From contig NZ_JAJNKA010000017.1 of NCBI RefSeq assembly GCF_021533215.1, positions 1 through 64,000 of the forward strand: a DNA stretch of 64,000 bases, given 5' to 3'. Origin of the DNA: Portibacter lacus (lineage in GTDB: Bacteria; Bacteroidota; Bacteroidia; Chitinophagales; Saprospiraceae). Under the pieces are notes generated by a model, which saw only the letters and a program-made list of their open reading frames with translations, searched no databases and was not told the DNA's origin. Positions 1 through 7,816 of this stretch are shown in pieces (position 1 is the first letter of the stretch; the number at the start of each line of letters is the position of its first letter). Made by a program: the position numbers and the translations under genes.

Positions 1-1
1 A

Positions 2-94
2 ATGGTGAAAGGACTAGATGTAACAGGCGTAATGTACTACCAGATCAATGCTGGAGAGTATAGTGCAACTAAGAAAATGATAGTTATTGAGTAG
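2..94 (+). CDS. T9SS cargo protein, C-terminal end only (partial)
   Basis: The window opens inside a reading frame that runs from base 2 to a TAG at 92-94. The 30 visible residues (including GLDVTGVMYYQI, then a run ending in KKMIVIE) match the last strand of a type A T9SS sorting domain, whose usual form is L-x-x-G-x-Y-x-x-x-I followed by a basic, hydrophobic end. The protein is therefore probably secreted through the type IX system and attached to the surface. Its function is not visible because the rest lies outside the window. A strong terminator follows 20 bases after the stop. Confidence 0.7.
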   Translation: MVKGLDVTGVMYYQINAGEYSATKKMIVIE

Positions 95-114
95 TTTAGA
101 TATATAAAATTCAG

Positions 115-148
115 AAGCCCGGTTCATAATTTGAATCGGGCTTTTTTT
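115..148 (+). terminator. Intrinsic terminator after the T9SS cargo gene
   Basis: AAGCCCGGTTCA pairs with TTGAATCGGGCTT around a short loop and is followed by seven T residues. It lies 20 bases after the stop codon at 92-94. Confidence 0.9.
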
Positions 149-295
149 ATGAGGTCGTTTAGATCACCCTTCTGCTTTCATGAATGAATTAATAAGCTTG
201 TTCTAGATAAGCTAGCATATCGCCTCTAGTTGTTAATATCTATTTACTTCCATCCATTTTTCTAAACGCAAAAAATGATAACTTAAATAAGTAAC

Positions 296-955
296 CTATT
301 TTTTAGTCTTGAGACAATCTAGTGTTTCTTGGAATTGTTCAGCGTGCTTACGAGCGAGTTTTAATTTATATTCTTTAGACCGATTCTCGAAAGAAATTCC
401 GACAACTTCAGAAGTTGAAATTAAATCTAATTTATTCAATGCCTCCGTTGTTTCTAAAAAATTAACCGTCATTAATGATTCGCAATTCTCGATGTGTGAA
501 CTAGTGCAAGTAACAACCTTGCCTTGGAGAAGGTGAAAGGAAACAGCTACATCTTGATCTAAACACATTGCTTTTTTCGCTTTAAATGCAAGAGTGTATT
601 CTCCTTTCGTCTTAAACCAGATCAGATCAAAGGTGTTCTTATTTTTATAATCTAATAACTTAATCTTCTCTTTAGCAATGTACCGTTTGATGCCTGTGAT
701 TTTATCCACATATTTCTCGGTGTATTCAGCACAAATGATCGAGCGCTTCTTTTTCTCAACCTTGTAGTGAAAGGACATAGAGCAAATAATCAATATCAAA
801 AATCCTATTTTGTGTAAAAGTCTTGATTCCAAATTGGTTCTGTTTTGTACTGAAATCAATGCAAATAGAATACCAGATTCTAAATTATGCTCTCTTCTGT
901 CTAGTTGTTTTTCCGTTTTGAAGTAATAGATCATTTTAGAAATGAGCAACAGCAA
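296..955 (-). CDS. Hypothetical protein with an N-terminal membrane segment
   Basis: An open frame of 219 codons that I do not recognise. Residues about 48-60 (KIGFLILIICSMS) form one hydrophobic segment. The remainder is rich in Lys, Glu and Thr, with cysteines near residues 75, 132, 150 and 158. The long N-terminal extension before the hydrophobic segment is unusual, so the true start may be an internal TTG or ATG that makes this segment a signal peptide. It stands alone between two plus-strand transcription units, and no promoter or terminator could be assigned with confidence. The frame is long and has no competing frame, so it is probably real. Confidence 0.5.
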   Translation of the reverse strand: MLLLISKMIYYFKTEKQLDRREHNLESGILFALISVQNRTNLESRLLHKIGFLILIICSMSFHYKVEKKKRSIICAEYTEKYVDKITGIKRYIAKEKIKLLDYKNKNTFDLIWFKTKGEYTLAFKAKKAMCLDQDVAVSFHLLQGKVVTCTSSHIENCESLMTVNFLETTEALNKLDLISTSEVVGISFENRSKEYKLKLARKHAEQFQETLDCLKTKK

Positions 956-1122
956 CTATTATACATAGCTTTTCAAGTTTCACTGCATTAGTATAAAAAT
1001 GAAACGCCATACTAATAGGGACTCTAAAGGCTAATGAATGGTGGGGTAACGTTTAATAAGTACTTAATTATTTTTTTGATCCAATAATCGAACTTATTTT
1101 GTGACCAAATTAAAAATGAAGT

Positions 1123-1977
1123 ATGATGGAATTGATTCCGCTAATCGTAATGCCTGATTTTGGTAGCTCTGCTATATGGTTAAGTTTGATTACATTAACC
1201 TTTCTGGAAATAGTTTTAGGTGTAGATAATATCATTTTTATATCCATAACATCGAATAAACTAGAAGAAAAAGATAGAAAGAAAGCGACTAATATTGGAC
1301 TTCTAATTGCAATGGGATTGCGGATTGCTTTACTTTTCGGGATTTCTGTATTGATTGCAATGGAAAAACCATGGTTGAATTTCGACTTTCTAGGCATAAA
1401 AGGTGGGCTATCAGGACAAAGTCTTATCCTAATTATAGGTGGTGTTTTTCTTTTGTATAAAAGTGTAACAGAGATTCATCATAAACTAGAAGGTGAAGAA
1501 CATGAGGCTGGAGGAAAGACCAAAACAACTCTGCAGAATGCCATAATACAGATTGCAGGTATTAATTTAATATTCTCGATTGACTCAATATTGACCGCGG
1601 TAGGAATGACGAATGGCTTACAAGGTGCCTTAGTTTTAATGGTTATAGCTGTAGTGCTTTCCGTCCTCGTTATGATGTTGTTCGCTAATCCAGTGACTAA
1701 TTTTGTCAATAAACATCCGACGATCCAAATGCTAGGATTGTCATTTCTAATCTTAATTGGTTTTATGTTGATTATAGAAGGAGCTCATTTGGGACATATC
1801 ACCATTGCTGGTTCTGAAATCGGCGCAGTACCTAAAGGGTACTTGTACTTTGCAATTGCATTCGCACTTTTAGTAGAGGTGTTAAATATAAAACTTCGTA
1901 AAAAGCAAAAACCTATCCAGCTACATGGCTATGGAGAGGAAGCGACAGTAGAAGGCTTAATGGACGATCATAAATGA
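1123..1977 (+). CDS. TerC family integral membrane protein
   Basis: A 284-residue polytopic membrane protein of the TerC family. These proteins are linked to metal (mainly Mn2+) export, often for metalation of exported proteins, and to tellurite resistance in some hosts. Both family signature segments are present: EIVLGVDNIIFI at residues 29-40 and NLIFSIDSILTAVGM at 148-162, each with the conserved acidic residue in a membrane helix. About seven hydrophobic segments are visible, with a charged loop at 110-132 (HHKLEGEEHEAGG). Two consecutive ATGs are possible starts. The stop overlaps the panD start by ATGA, so the two genes are translationally coupled. Substrate is inferred from the family only. 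Confidence 0.9.
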   Translation: MMELIPLIVMPDFGSSAIWLSLITLTFLEIVLGVDNIIFISITSNKLEEKDRKKATNIGLLIAMGLRIALLFGISVLIAMEKPWLNFDFLGIKGGLSGQSLILIIGGVFLLYKSVTEIHHKLEGEEHEAGGKTKTTLQNAIIQIAGINLIFSIDSILTAVGMTNGLQGALVLMVIAVVLSVLVMMLFANPVTNFVNKHPTIQMLGLSFLILIGFMLIIEGAHLGHITIAGSEIGAVPKGYLYFAIAFALLVEVLNIKLRKKQKPIQLHGYGEEATVEGLMDDHK

Positions 1978-2366
1978 AAATAGAAGTACTAAAGTCGAAA
2001 TTACAACAAGTCAATGTAACGGAAGCAAATCTTGCATATAGAGGTAGCATTACCATAGATGAAGATCTAATGGATGAAGCAGATATGCATGAATGGGAAC
2101 TCGTGCATGTTAATAATGCAACGAATGGGACTCGATTGATAACGTATATTCTGAAAGGCAGAAGAGGAAGTGGGGAAATTCTAATGAATGGTGGAGCAGC
2201 ACTTCATGCGAAAAAGGGTGATAAAATTCATATTCTATCTTTTTGCAGCATAAAAAAGAGCAAAGCTAAATCGCACGAACCTATTATTATTTTAACGGAT
2301 GACTTTAATAAAGTTATTGGAAAAAAGAGACAAGTAAAAAATGAAAAGATCAGCATTAACAATTGA
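1974..2366 (+). CDS. panD: Aspartate 1-decarboxylase (PanD)
   Basis: Makes beta-alanine from L-aspartate for pantothenate and coenzyme A synthesis; a cytoplasmic pyruvoyl enzyme. All key positions of the E. coli enzyme are kept at the same numbers: Lys9, the self-cleavage site Gly24-Ser25 in YRGSIT (Ser25 becomes the pyruvoyl group), Arg54, Tyr58 and Asn72. The length (130 residues) is normal. The start overlaps the terC stop (ATGA), and the 3' end overlaps the DoxX gene by 26 bases, so the gene lies in a tightly packed operon. No other pantothenate gene is visible here. Confidence 0.96.
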   Translation: MKIEVLKSKLQQVNVTEANLAYRGSITIDEDLMDEADMHEWELVHVNNATNGTRLITYILKGRRGSGEILMNGGAALHAKKGDKIHILSFCSIKKSKAKSHEPIIILTDDFNKVIGKKRQVKNEKISINN

Positions 2367-2742
2367 TATAGCATCTCTTGCTTTAAGAGTCTGTTTTGGG
2401 GCAACAATGTTAGTAGGCCACGGTTGGGGCAAGTTTCTAAAATTAATCGATGGTGGGCCTATTAAGTGGGCGGACCCAATCGGGTTAGGACCAGAACTTA
2501 GTCTTGGCTTAGCTTCGTTTGCAGAAGTATTATGTGCAGGCTTTTTAGTCTTAGGTTTATTCACCAGGTTAGCTACTATTCCATTAATCATAACGATGTT
2601 AGTTGCTATTTTCGTAGTGCACCTTAATGACCCTTTCGGTAAGTTAGAATCACCATTGATGTACTTAACAGCTTACCTTGCCATTTTACTTTTAGGGGCT
2701 GGGAAGTTTTCATTAGATCATATCTTAAAGAGGAGAAAGTAA
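2341..2742 (+). CDS. DoxX family membrane protein
   Basis: A 133-residue protein with four hydrophobic segments typical of the DoxX/DoxD family, including the N-terminal GATMLVGHGWGKFLKL stretch and a later LVLGLFTRLATIPLIITML segment. Bacterial DoxX proteins are inner-membrane proteins linked to redox or quinone-related stress, but this member's role cannot be read from sequence. The ATG at 2341 lies inside the panD 3' end. A good ribosome-binding sequence (AGGAG) at its own 3' end serves the next gene. Confidence 0.85.
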   Translation: MKRSALTIDIASLALRVCFGATMLVGHGWGKFLKLIDGGPIKWADPIGLGPELSLGLASFAEVLCAGFLVLGLFTRLATIPLIITMLVAIFVVHLNDPFGKLESPLMYLTAYLAILLLGAGKFSLDHILKRRK

Positions 2743-3744
2743 TTGAGAAGTTATTTCCTAGTATTAAGTTTGCTGTTTTTAGGATCCTGCAAAGTGGAGA
2801 AGATTCCATTTGCAAAGATCAATGGCAGTACCATGGGTACTACTTATCATATTATTTTAGAATCGAATAATCCAGAGCAAATTAAGCGCGGAGTAGATTC
2901 CCTTTTAGTAGAAATTAATCAAGCTGTTTCTACTTACGAAAAAGGCTCGATCATTACCTTATTTAACCAAGACTACAATGCTTACCTCTCGAATGAGAAT
3001 GCTACATTGAACCAGTATTTCAATGAAAATTATCAGATTTCAAAGAAAATTAACCAAACTACATCTGGTGCTTTTGACCCGACGATTATGCCGATAGTAA
3101 ATTACTGGGGATTTGGTTATACTGGAAAGAATAAAGTTCAAGAAGTGGATACTGCAAATATTCTGAAATTAATGAGTTATGTAGGCTTTCATAAATTGAC
3201 CTTCAGTAATGAAAAAGTAAGGAAGGAAGACAGTCAGTTAGAAATTGATTTTTCTGGTGTGGCGAAAGGGTATGGAGTCGATAAAGTAGCTACATATTTA
3301 GAAAGTTTGGGGATTTCAAATTTTTATGTTGAGATTGGTGGAGAAGTTTTCACAAAAGGGCGTAATGCTAGTAATCAAGTCTGGAGAACAGGAATTTCTC
3401 TTCCATCAGAAAATGCAAGTCAAGATGAGTTTCAGCAAATTGTTGAAATTTCAGATAAAGGGATTGCAACCTCTGGAAATTATAGGATATACTATGAGTC
3501 TAAGGGGAATATATTTAGTCATACGATCAATCCGAAGACCGGTTTCCCAGAGCGAAGTAACTTGCTAAGTGCGACAATTCTAGCACCTTCGTGTGCCATT
3601 GCAGATGGATATGCCACAGCTTGTATGGTATTAGGACTAGAGAAGTCGATAGAATTGGTAAATTTGCAAGATGAAATCGAAGGAATTTTTGTTTACAGCG
3701 ATGAAAATGAAGAATTCCAAGTGTATGATTCTACTAAAAAATAA
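2743..3744 (+). CDS. apbE: FAD:protein FMN transferase (ApbE), lipoprotein
   Basis: Transfers FMN from FAD to Thr/Ser residues of target flavoproteins such as Nqr or Rnf subunits, outside the inner membrane. Visible motifs are NGSTMGTTYHI near residue 30, DFSGVAKGYGVDK near 170, VEIGGE near 192, and HTINPKTGFP near 260, which are the usual ApbE landmarks for FAD and Mg2+ binding. The N-terminus is a lipoprotein signal with lipobox LGSC (Cys16). Translation starts at TTG directly after the DoxX stop, supported by an AGGAG eight to ten bases upstream. Length (333) fits the family. Confidence 0.92.
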   Translation: MRSYFLVLSLLFLGSCKVEKIPFAKINGSTMGTTYHIILESNNPEQIKRGVDSLLVEINQAVSTYEKGSIITLFNQDYNAYLSNENATLNQYFNENYQISKKINQTTSGAFDPTIMPIVNYWGFGYTGKNKVQEVDTANILKLMSYVGFHKLTFSNEKVRKEDSQLEIDFSGVAKGYGVDKVATYLESLGISNFYVEIGGEVFTKGRNASNQVWRTGISLPSENASQDEFQQIVEISDKGIATSGNYRIYYESKGNIFSHTINPKTGFPERSNLLSATILAPSCAIADGYATACMVLGLEKSIELVNLQDEIEGIFVYSDENEEFQVYDSTKK

Positions 3745-3749
3745 AGCAA

Positions 3750-4574
3750 ATGCCTAAGTTTAATTTAAAGAAACCCCTCATATTTTTCGACATAGAGTCC
3801 ACTGGCTTGAATGTTATTCGTGATCGAATTGTACAGATTGCATTAATCAAGTTTAATCCTGGACAAGAAGAGCCTGAAGAAATGGAAATGTTGATCAATC
3901 CTGGAATTCCTATTTCTAAAGAGGCGATGGAAGTCCACGGTATTACTGCTGCAGATGTAGCAAATAAACCGACTTTTCATCAGGTTGCTAATAAATTAGA
4001 AGAATTTATAGGTGAAAGTGATCTAGCAGGTTATAATTCGAATCGTTTTGATATTCCGATGTTGATGGAAGAATTTGCGAGAGCAGGAATTGACTTTGAA
4101 ATAAACCATAGGAATACAATTGATGTTCAGCGTATTTTCTATAAAATGGAACCGAGGACATTAAAAGCAGCATTAAAATACTACTGTGGGAAGGAGCTTG
4201 AAAACGCTCATGACGCGCTTGCGGATGTGGTAGCGACCATAGATGTGCTAGAAGGTCAGATTAATAGGTATGAAGGCGTAGATTACGTGGATGGAGATGG
4301 TTTTACATTGGAAGCTCCGATTGTAAATGACATGGATAAGTTAAATGATTTTACAAATGATTTGAATATTGTTGATGTTACTCAACGATTGAAATACGAT
4401 GCAGACCAAAATATCGTTTTTAACTTTGGAAAGTACATGGGACAGGAAGTAGGTAAGACTTTATATAAAGACAGGCAGTACCTTAACTGGATTCTTGAAA
4501 AGGAGTTTACTCATCAAGTGAAAAAAATAGTAAAGCACGAAGTGAAAACATATGCGAAATTGCACAATTCTTAG
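3750..4574 (+). CDS. DEDDh 3'-5' exonuclease (DNA polymerase III epsilon-like)
   Basis: A 274-residue cytoplasmic exonuclease. The N-terminal RNase T / DnaQ domain shows exonuclease motif I (FFDIEST, Asp14 and Glu16), motif II around GYNSNRFDIPML and motif III HDALADV with the catalytic His and Asp. After about residue 205 a second small domain contains FNFGKYMGQEVG and YLNWILEKEF, as seen in many Bacteroidota DnaQ-like nucleases that are separate from the replicative proofreading subunit. It begins five bases after the apbE stop. Its 3' end overlaps the next gene by 23 bases. Confidence 0.9.
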   Translation: MPKFNLKKPLIFFDIESTGLNVIRDRIVQIALIKFNPGQEEPEEMEMLINPGIPISKEAMEVHGITAADVANKPTFHQVANKLEEFIGESDLAGYNSNRFDIPMLMEEFARAGIDFEINHRNTIDVQRIFYKMEPRTLKAALKYYCGKELENAHDALADVVATIDVLEGQINRYEGVDYVDGDGFTLEAPIVNDMDKLNDFTNDLNIVDVTQRLKYDADQNIVFNFGKYMGQEVGKTLYKDRQYLNWILEKEFTHQVKKIVKHEVKTYAKLHNS

Positions 4575-5328
4575 CCTTTTATTAAGTTTGATTTTTCTGG
4601 CTACCTCATGTTATGAAAAACAGGAAGGCTGCATAGATTTTCGTGCAAACAATTATGATTTTGGTGCGGATAAAACCTGTGAAGACTGTTGTACTTTTCC
4701 AGATATGAAAATTAAGGTTAATCATAATTGGGGAGATACGATCTTGTTTCATGACTCGATCTATACCGGTTTTATGAATCAACAAATTAGAATAGTTGAT
4801 GCTCAGTTTTTTATTTCCGAGGTTTATTTGACACAAGGTGATGATCGCGTCACGGTTTTAGAAACACTAGATATCGAGGATATTAATGGTAATATTTCTG
4901 AAATTCCCGATAATATTGCTTTTGTTCAGAGTTCAAGATTTACGTACGATATCGGAACTTTTAATCAACCGGATATCTATGATGGAATAGCTTTCAGACT
5001 AGGAATCAATGGGAATTTTAATAGTAGCGAAACCGAAGATTATCCTGGCTTTTTCGACGAGACTAATTACGAGTACACCAATTTTAGAATGAGGTATGTC
5101 CTAGAAAATATTTCAACTGATACGATAACCTTTGAATTAAATGGACCTGAAACGACTGTTTCGTTTGAACTTGATGCAAATTTTGAACTGCCAGTAGGTT
5201 TGGATTTCACCATTCCATTAAATGCTGCATATGGAAGATTGTTAAATAATGTGGATATGACTAAGCTTTCGTCCGGTGCAGAACAAAGTAAGATTATCTC
5301 TAATTTTAATGACTTTTTAAGTTTCTAA
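4552..5328 (+). CDS. MbnP-like lipoprotein, first copy
   Basis: A 258-residue lipoprotein (signal ending LIFLATSC, then YEKQEG) with a domain resembling MbnP, the partner of the diheme enzyme MbnH. The core pattern is visible from about residue 50: KIKVNHNWGDTI, then IRIVDAQFFISEVYL. Before it sits a Cys-rich stretch, GCIDFRANNYDFGAD followed by CEDCC, which resembles the GCTD-x-A-x-NYN repeats of Bacteroidota surface proteins. It lacks the Trp-rich YYW motif of the next gene and so may not be the modified substrate. It overlaps the exonuclease gene by 23 bases and is followed by a paralogue and a peroxidase. Confidence 0.75.
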   Translation: MRNCTILSLLLSLIFLATSCYEKQEGCIDFRANNYDFGADKTCEDCCTFPDMKIKVNHNWGDTILFHDSIYTGFMNQQIRIVDAQFFISEVYLTQGDDRVTVLETLDIEDINGNISEIPDNIAFVQSSRFTYDIGTFNQPDIYDGIAFRLGINGNFNSSETEDYPGFFDETNYEYTNFRMRYVLENISTDTITFELNGPETTVSFELDANFELPVGLDFTIPLNAAYGRLLNNVDMTKLSSGAEQSKIISNFNDFLSF

Positions 5329-5381
5329 AACTAAACTATATCTTCTGTTTTTCCGTTGTATTTAATATAAAAACAACTCAA

Positions 5382-6119
5382 ATGAAAAATATAATATTAT
5401 TAGCGATTGGAATAATTGTACTATCATCTTGTAAGCAAGAGGGAGATTTTAACCTGAATTTTAAGGGGCTTTTTAAAGATGATGCATTGGTTCTGAATCA
5501 AGCATACGAACTAGATGATATAAGTGTAAAGTTCGAAAACCTTGGTTTTCTATTAACGGATATATCTATAGTCAATGATGATAATGAGTCTGTAGAATTA
5601 GCAGACGCTGAATTTGTAGCATTGAATGGAGTTGATCAGGCTGGAGCAGAAGCAGGTCAAGTTTTAAGTTATAACAATATACCGACTGGTACTTATACTA
5701 AGCTGAAATTCACCATTGGCGTTCCTGAAGATTTAAATGCTACAGTTCCTGGAGACTACGCTATAACGGATCCTTTAGGTCGATCTGATTACTATTGGGA
5801 AGCATGGGGCTCTTACATTTTTTCGAAGACAGAAGGAAATGCTGATGTTAGTGGAGATGGAGTCTATGATCTTAAGTTCTTTTATCATACAGGAAGTGAT
5901 GCTTTGAAACGATCTTTCGAATTAGATAGGGAAATTGTCATTGACAAAAATTCAACGAGCACTTTAGAGCTATTTTTAGATTATAATGAGCTATTAAGAA
6001 ATGCGGACGGAACAGCGTTTGATATAGAAGCTTCTCCGAGAAATCACGATCCTAATAAATTAGAAATTGTAACACAGCTTGTTGATAATTATGCTCGAGC
6101 AATTAAAGTAAGATCATAA
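5382..6119 (+). CDS. MbnP-like lipoprotein, second copy
   Basis: A 245-residue lipoprotein (signal ending GIIVLSSC) with the MbnP fold pattern: FNLNFKGLF, LDDISVKFENLGFLLTDI, and the aromatic motif DYYWEAWGSYIFSKTEG near residue 135. In studied systems MbnH oxidises a Trp of MbnP to kynurenine, which then helps bind copper; the Trp residues in this motif are the natural candidates here (inference). The gene ends two bases before the peroxidase, which supports an enzyme-substrate pair. A 53-base gap separates it from the first copy. Confidence 0.78.
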   Translation: MKNIILLAIGIIVLSSCKQEGDFNLNFKGLFKDDALVLNQAYELDDISVKFENLGFLLTDISIVNDDNESVELADAEFVALNGVDQAGAEAGQVLSYNNIPTGTYTKLKFTIGVPEDLNATVPGDYAITDPLGRSDYYWEAWGSYIFSKTEGNADVSGDGVYDLKFFYHTGSDALKRSFELDREIVIDKNSTSTLELFLDYNELLRNADGTAFDIEASPRNHDPNKLEIVTQLVDNYARAIKVRS

Positions 6120-6120
6120 G

Positions 6121-7215
6121 ATGAATTGGAGAATCCTTTTCGTGTTAATACTAGTTCTTTTTTATTCATGTAAAAAAGATCCCGTGATGACGAACGGGGT
6201 AGATTTAACGGAAATAGATTATGCTCCTAAAACTTATCCTATAGCCATACCAGATCATTTTCCAACTTTTACTATTCCGGATGATAACCCGATTACAGAA
6301 GATGGAGTTCGCTTAGGCCAGCATCTTTTTTATGATCCGATCCTATCGTTAGACAGTACGGTTTCTTGTAGCAGTTGTCATTTGCCAGAAAAGGCATTTA
6401 CAGATGGTGTGGCAGTAAGCACGGGAGTAAATGGTAACGTAGGAAGAAGGTCTTCGATGTCTTTAATAAATATCGCGTATGCTTTTAATGGCTTGTTCTG
6501 GGATGGTAGATCGAACACACTAGAAGCTCAAGCAATAGAGCCTGTCCAGGATCCTCTGGAATTAATAGAGGACTGGGATAACGTAGAAGAAAAATTAAGA
6601 AGAAATGAAAGGTACCAAACGCTATATAGAAAAGCGTTTGGTATTTCCAACTCCGATGAAATCACTCGGGACCTTACTGTAAAAGCCATTTCACAGTTTG
6701 AAAGAATTCTGATTAGCGGGGATAGTAAGTACGATCGCGTAGAATATGGTACTAATGCTGCCTATACCAATGAAGAATTGAATGGGCGAGATATGTTTTT
6801 TGATGCGGATCCACTCACACCAGATGCAGAATGTGGTCATTGTCACAATGGACCGTTATTGACGACGCAGCAATATATTAACAATGGAATTCAGCAAGTG
6901 GAAGATTTGGCAAGTTTCCCAGATAAGGGGAGGGGAGAGGTCACAGGAATTATATTTGATAACGGAAAATTCAGGGCACCTACTTTAAGAAATATTGCAC
7001 TTACAGCTCCGTACATGCATGATGGTCGATTCGAAACACTGGAAGAGGTGATCGAACATTATAATTCTGGAGGACATTTTGCTGAAAATCTGGATGCATT
7101 AATTCAACCTTTAGGATTGACGGAAGAGCAAAAATCTGACTTATTAGCATTTCTACACACCATGACAGACACTTCCTATCTCACAAATCCATTTATTGTA
7201 AATCCATTTGACTAA
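6121..7215 (+). CDS. Diheme cytochrome c peroxidase, MbnH/MauG-like
   Basis: A 364-residue periplasmic lipoprotein-type enzyme (lipobox near FYSC17) with two c-type heme sites, CSSCH at residues 83-87 and CGHCH at 238-242, and the family stretches NGLFWDGR and RAPTLRNIALTAPYMHDGR. It belongs to the bacterial diheme peroxidase/MauG superfamily. The two MbnP-like genes directly upstream favour an MbnH role (oxidation of a partner protein) over simple H2O2 removal; this is inference from context. It is the last gene of the run, and the next terminator lies about 390 bases downstream. Confidence 0.88.
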   Translation: MNWRILFVLILVLFYSCKKDPVMTNGVDLTEIDYAPKTYPIAIPDHFPTFTIPDDNPITEDGVRLGQHLFYDPILSLDSTVSCSSCHLPEKAFTDGVAVSTGVNGNVGRRSSMSLINIAYAFNGLFWDGRSNTLEAQAIEPVQDPLELIEDWDNVEEKLRRNERYQTLYRKAFGISNSDEITRDLTVKAISQFERILISGDSKYDRVEYGTNAAYTNEELNGRDMFFDADPLTPDAECGHCHNGPLLTTQQYINNGIQQVEDLASFPDKGRGEVTGIIFDNGKFRAPTLRNIALTAPYMHDGRFETLEEVIEHYNSGGHFAENLDALIQPLGLTEEQKSDLLAFLHTMTDTSYLTNPFIVNPFD

Positions 7216-7816
7216 TTTATTTTTATTTAAATGCCTGATTTAGGTGTGATTATTTGAACAAAATGAAAAATCATTATTTTTCAATACTTTGATAACCAAT
7301 ATATTGCGTTAATATATTTATTATATTAAAGAAAATAATATATAACATTATGTTATTTTTGTACTTGCCGTAGCGGAAATAAATTAAGATCATTGTAATG
7401 TGATAAGAAGATAATCACTCTAAATCATAAGAAATTTAGAAAAGTTCATGAAGTAAAATTACTGAAATCAGTTGAGGTTTTAGATTTACAAAGATCATGA
7501 ATTTATAGTTTGAGATTGAGTTTTAGTTATTATATAACATTCTTGGTAGAATAAAAAAAGATTTATATCTACTTTGGATATGTTCATGGGATTATAATTT
7601 GCATAAGTTAGTCGTATCTGCTGCGACTAACTTTTTTTTTGCCTTTTTTTAACTCAATTATTTATTTTTCTCCAAGTATCACTTTACTTCCATAGATAAA
7701 TTCCTATATTTCGTATATTCTTTAAATTTTTACTTTTTAAGTTTAAATGTAAAATCAATACAAAATCATTTGTTGGTTGCTTACGCTAGCGCCCAATATT
7801 ATTAAATAGACAAAAT
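7216..7816 (+). other. Long intergenic region with a distal terminator
   Basis: This stretch of 601 bases has no convincing ORF. It is very AT-rich, with a TATTTTTG box at about 7354-7361 (a TAnnTTTG-type -7 element without a clear TTG partner) and a strong terminator at 7605-7640. It may be a long 3' UTR of the peroxidase transcript, or hold an unannotated non-coding RNA ending at that terminator, followed by the promoter region of the GMC operon. Confidence 0.4.
7605..7640 (+). terminator. Intrinsic terminator
   Basis: AAGTTAGTCG pairs perfectly with CGACTAACTT around a nine-base loop and is followed by a run of nine T residues. It lies about 390 bases after the nearest upstream stop codon. 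Confidence 0.88.

Noticed and set aside
309-536. Plus-strand ORF of 75 codons
   Set aside because: It lies antisense within the 296-955 gene frame and lacks any recognisable feature.
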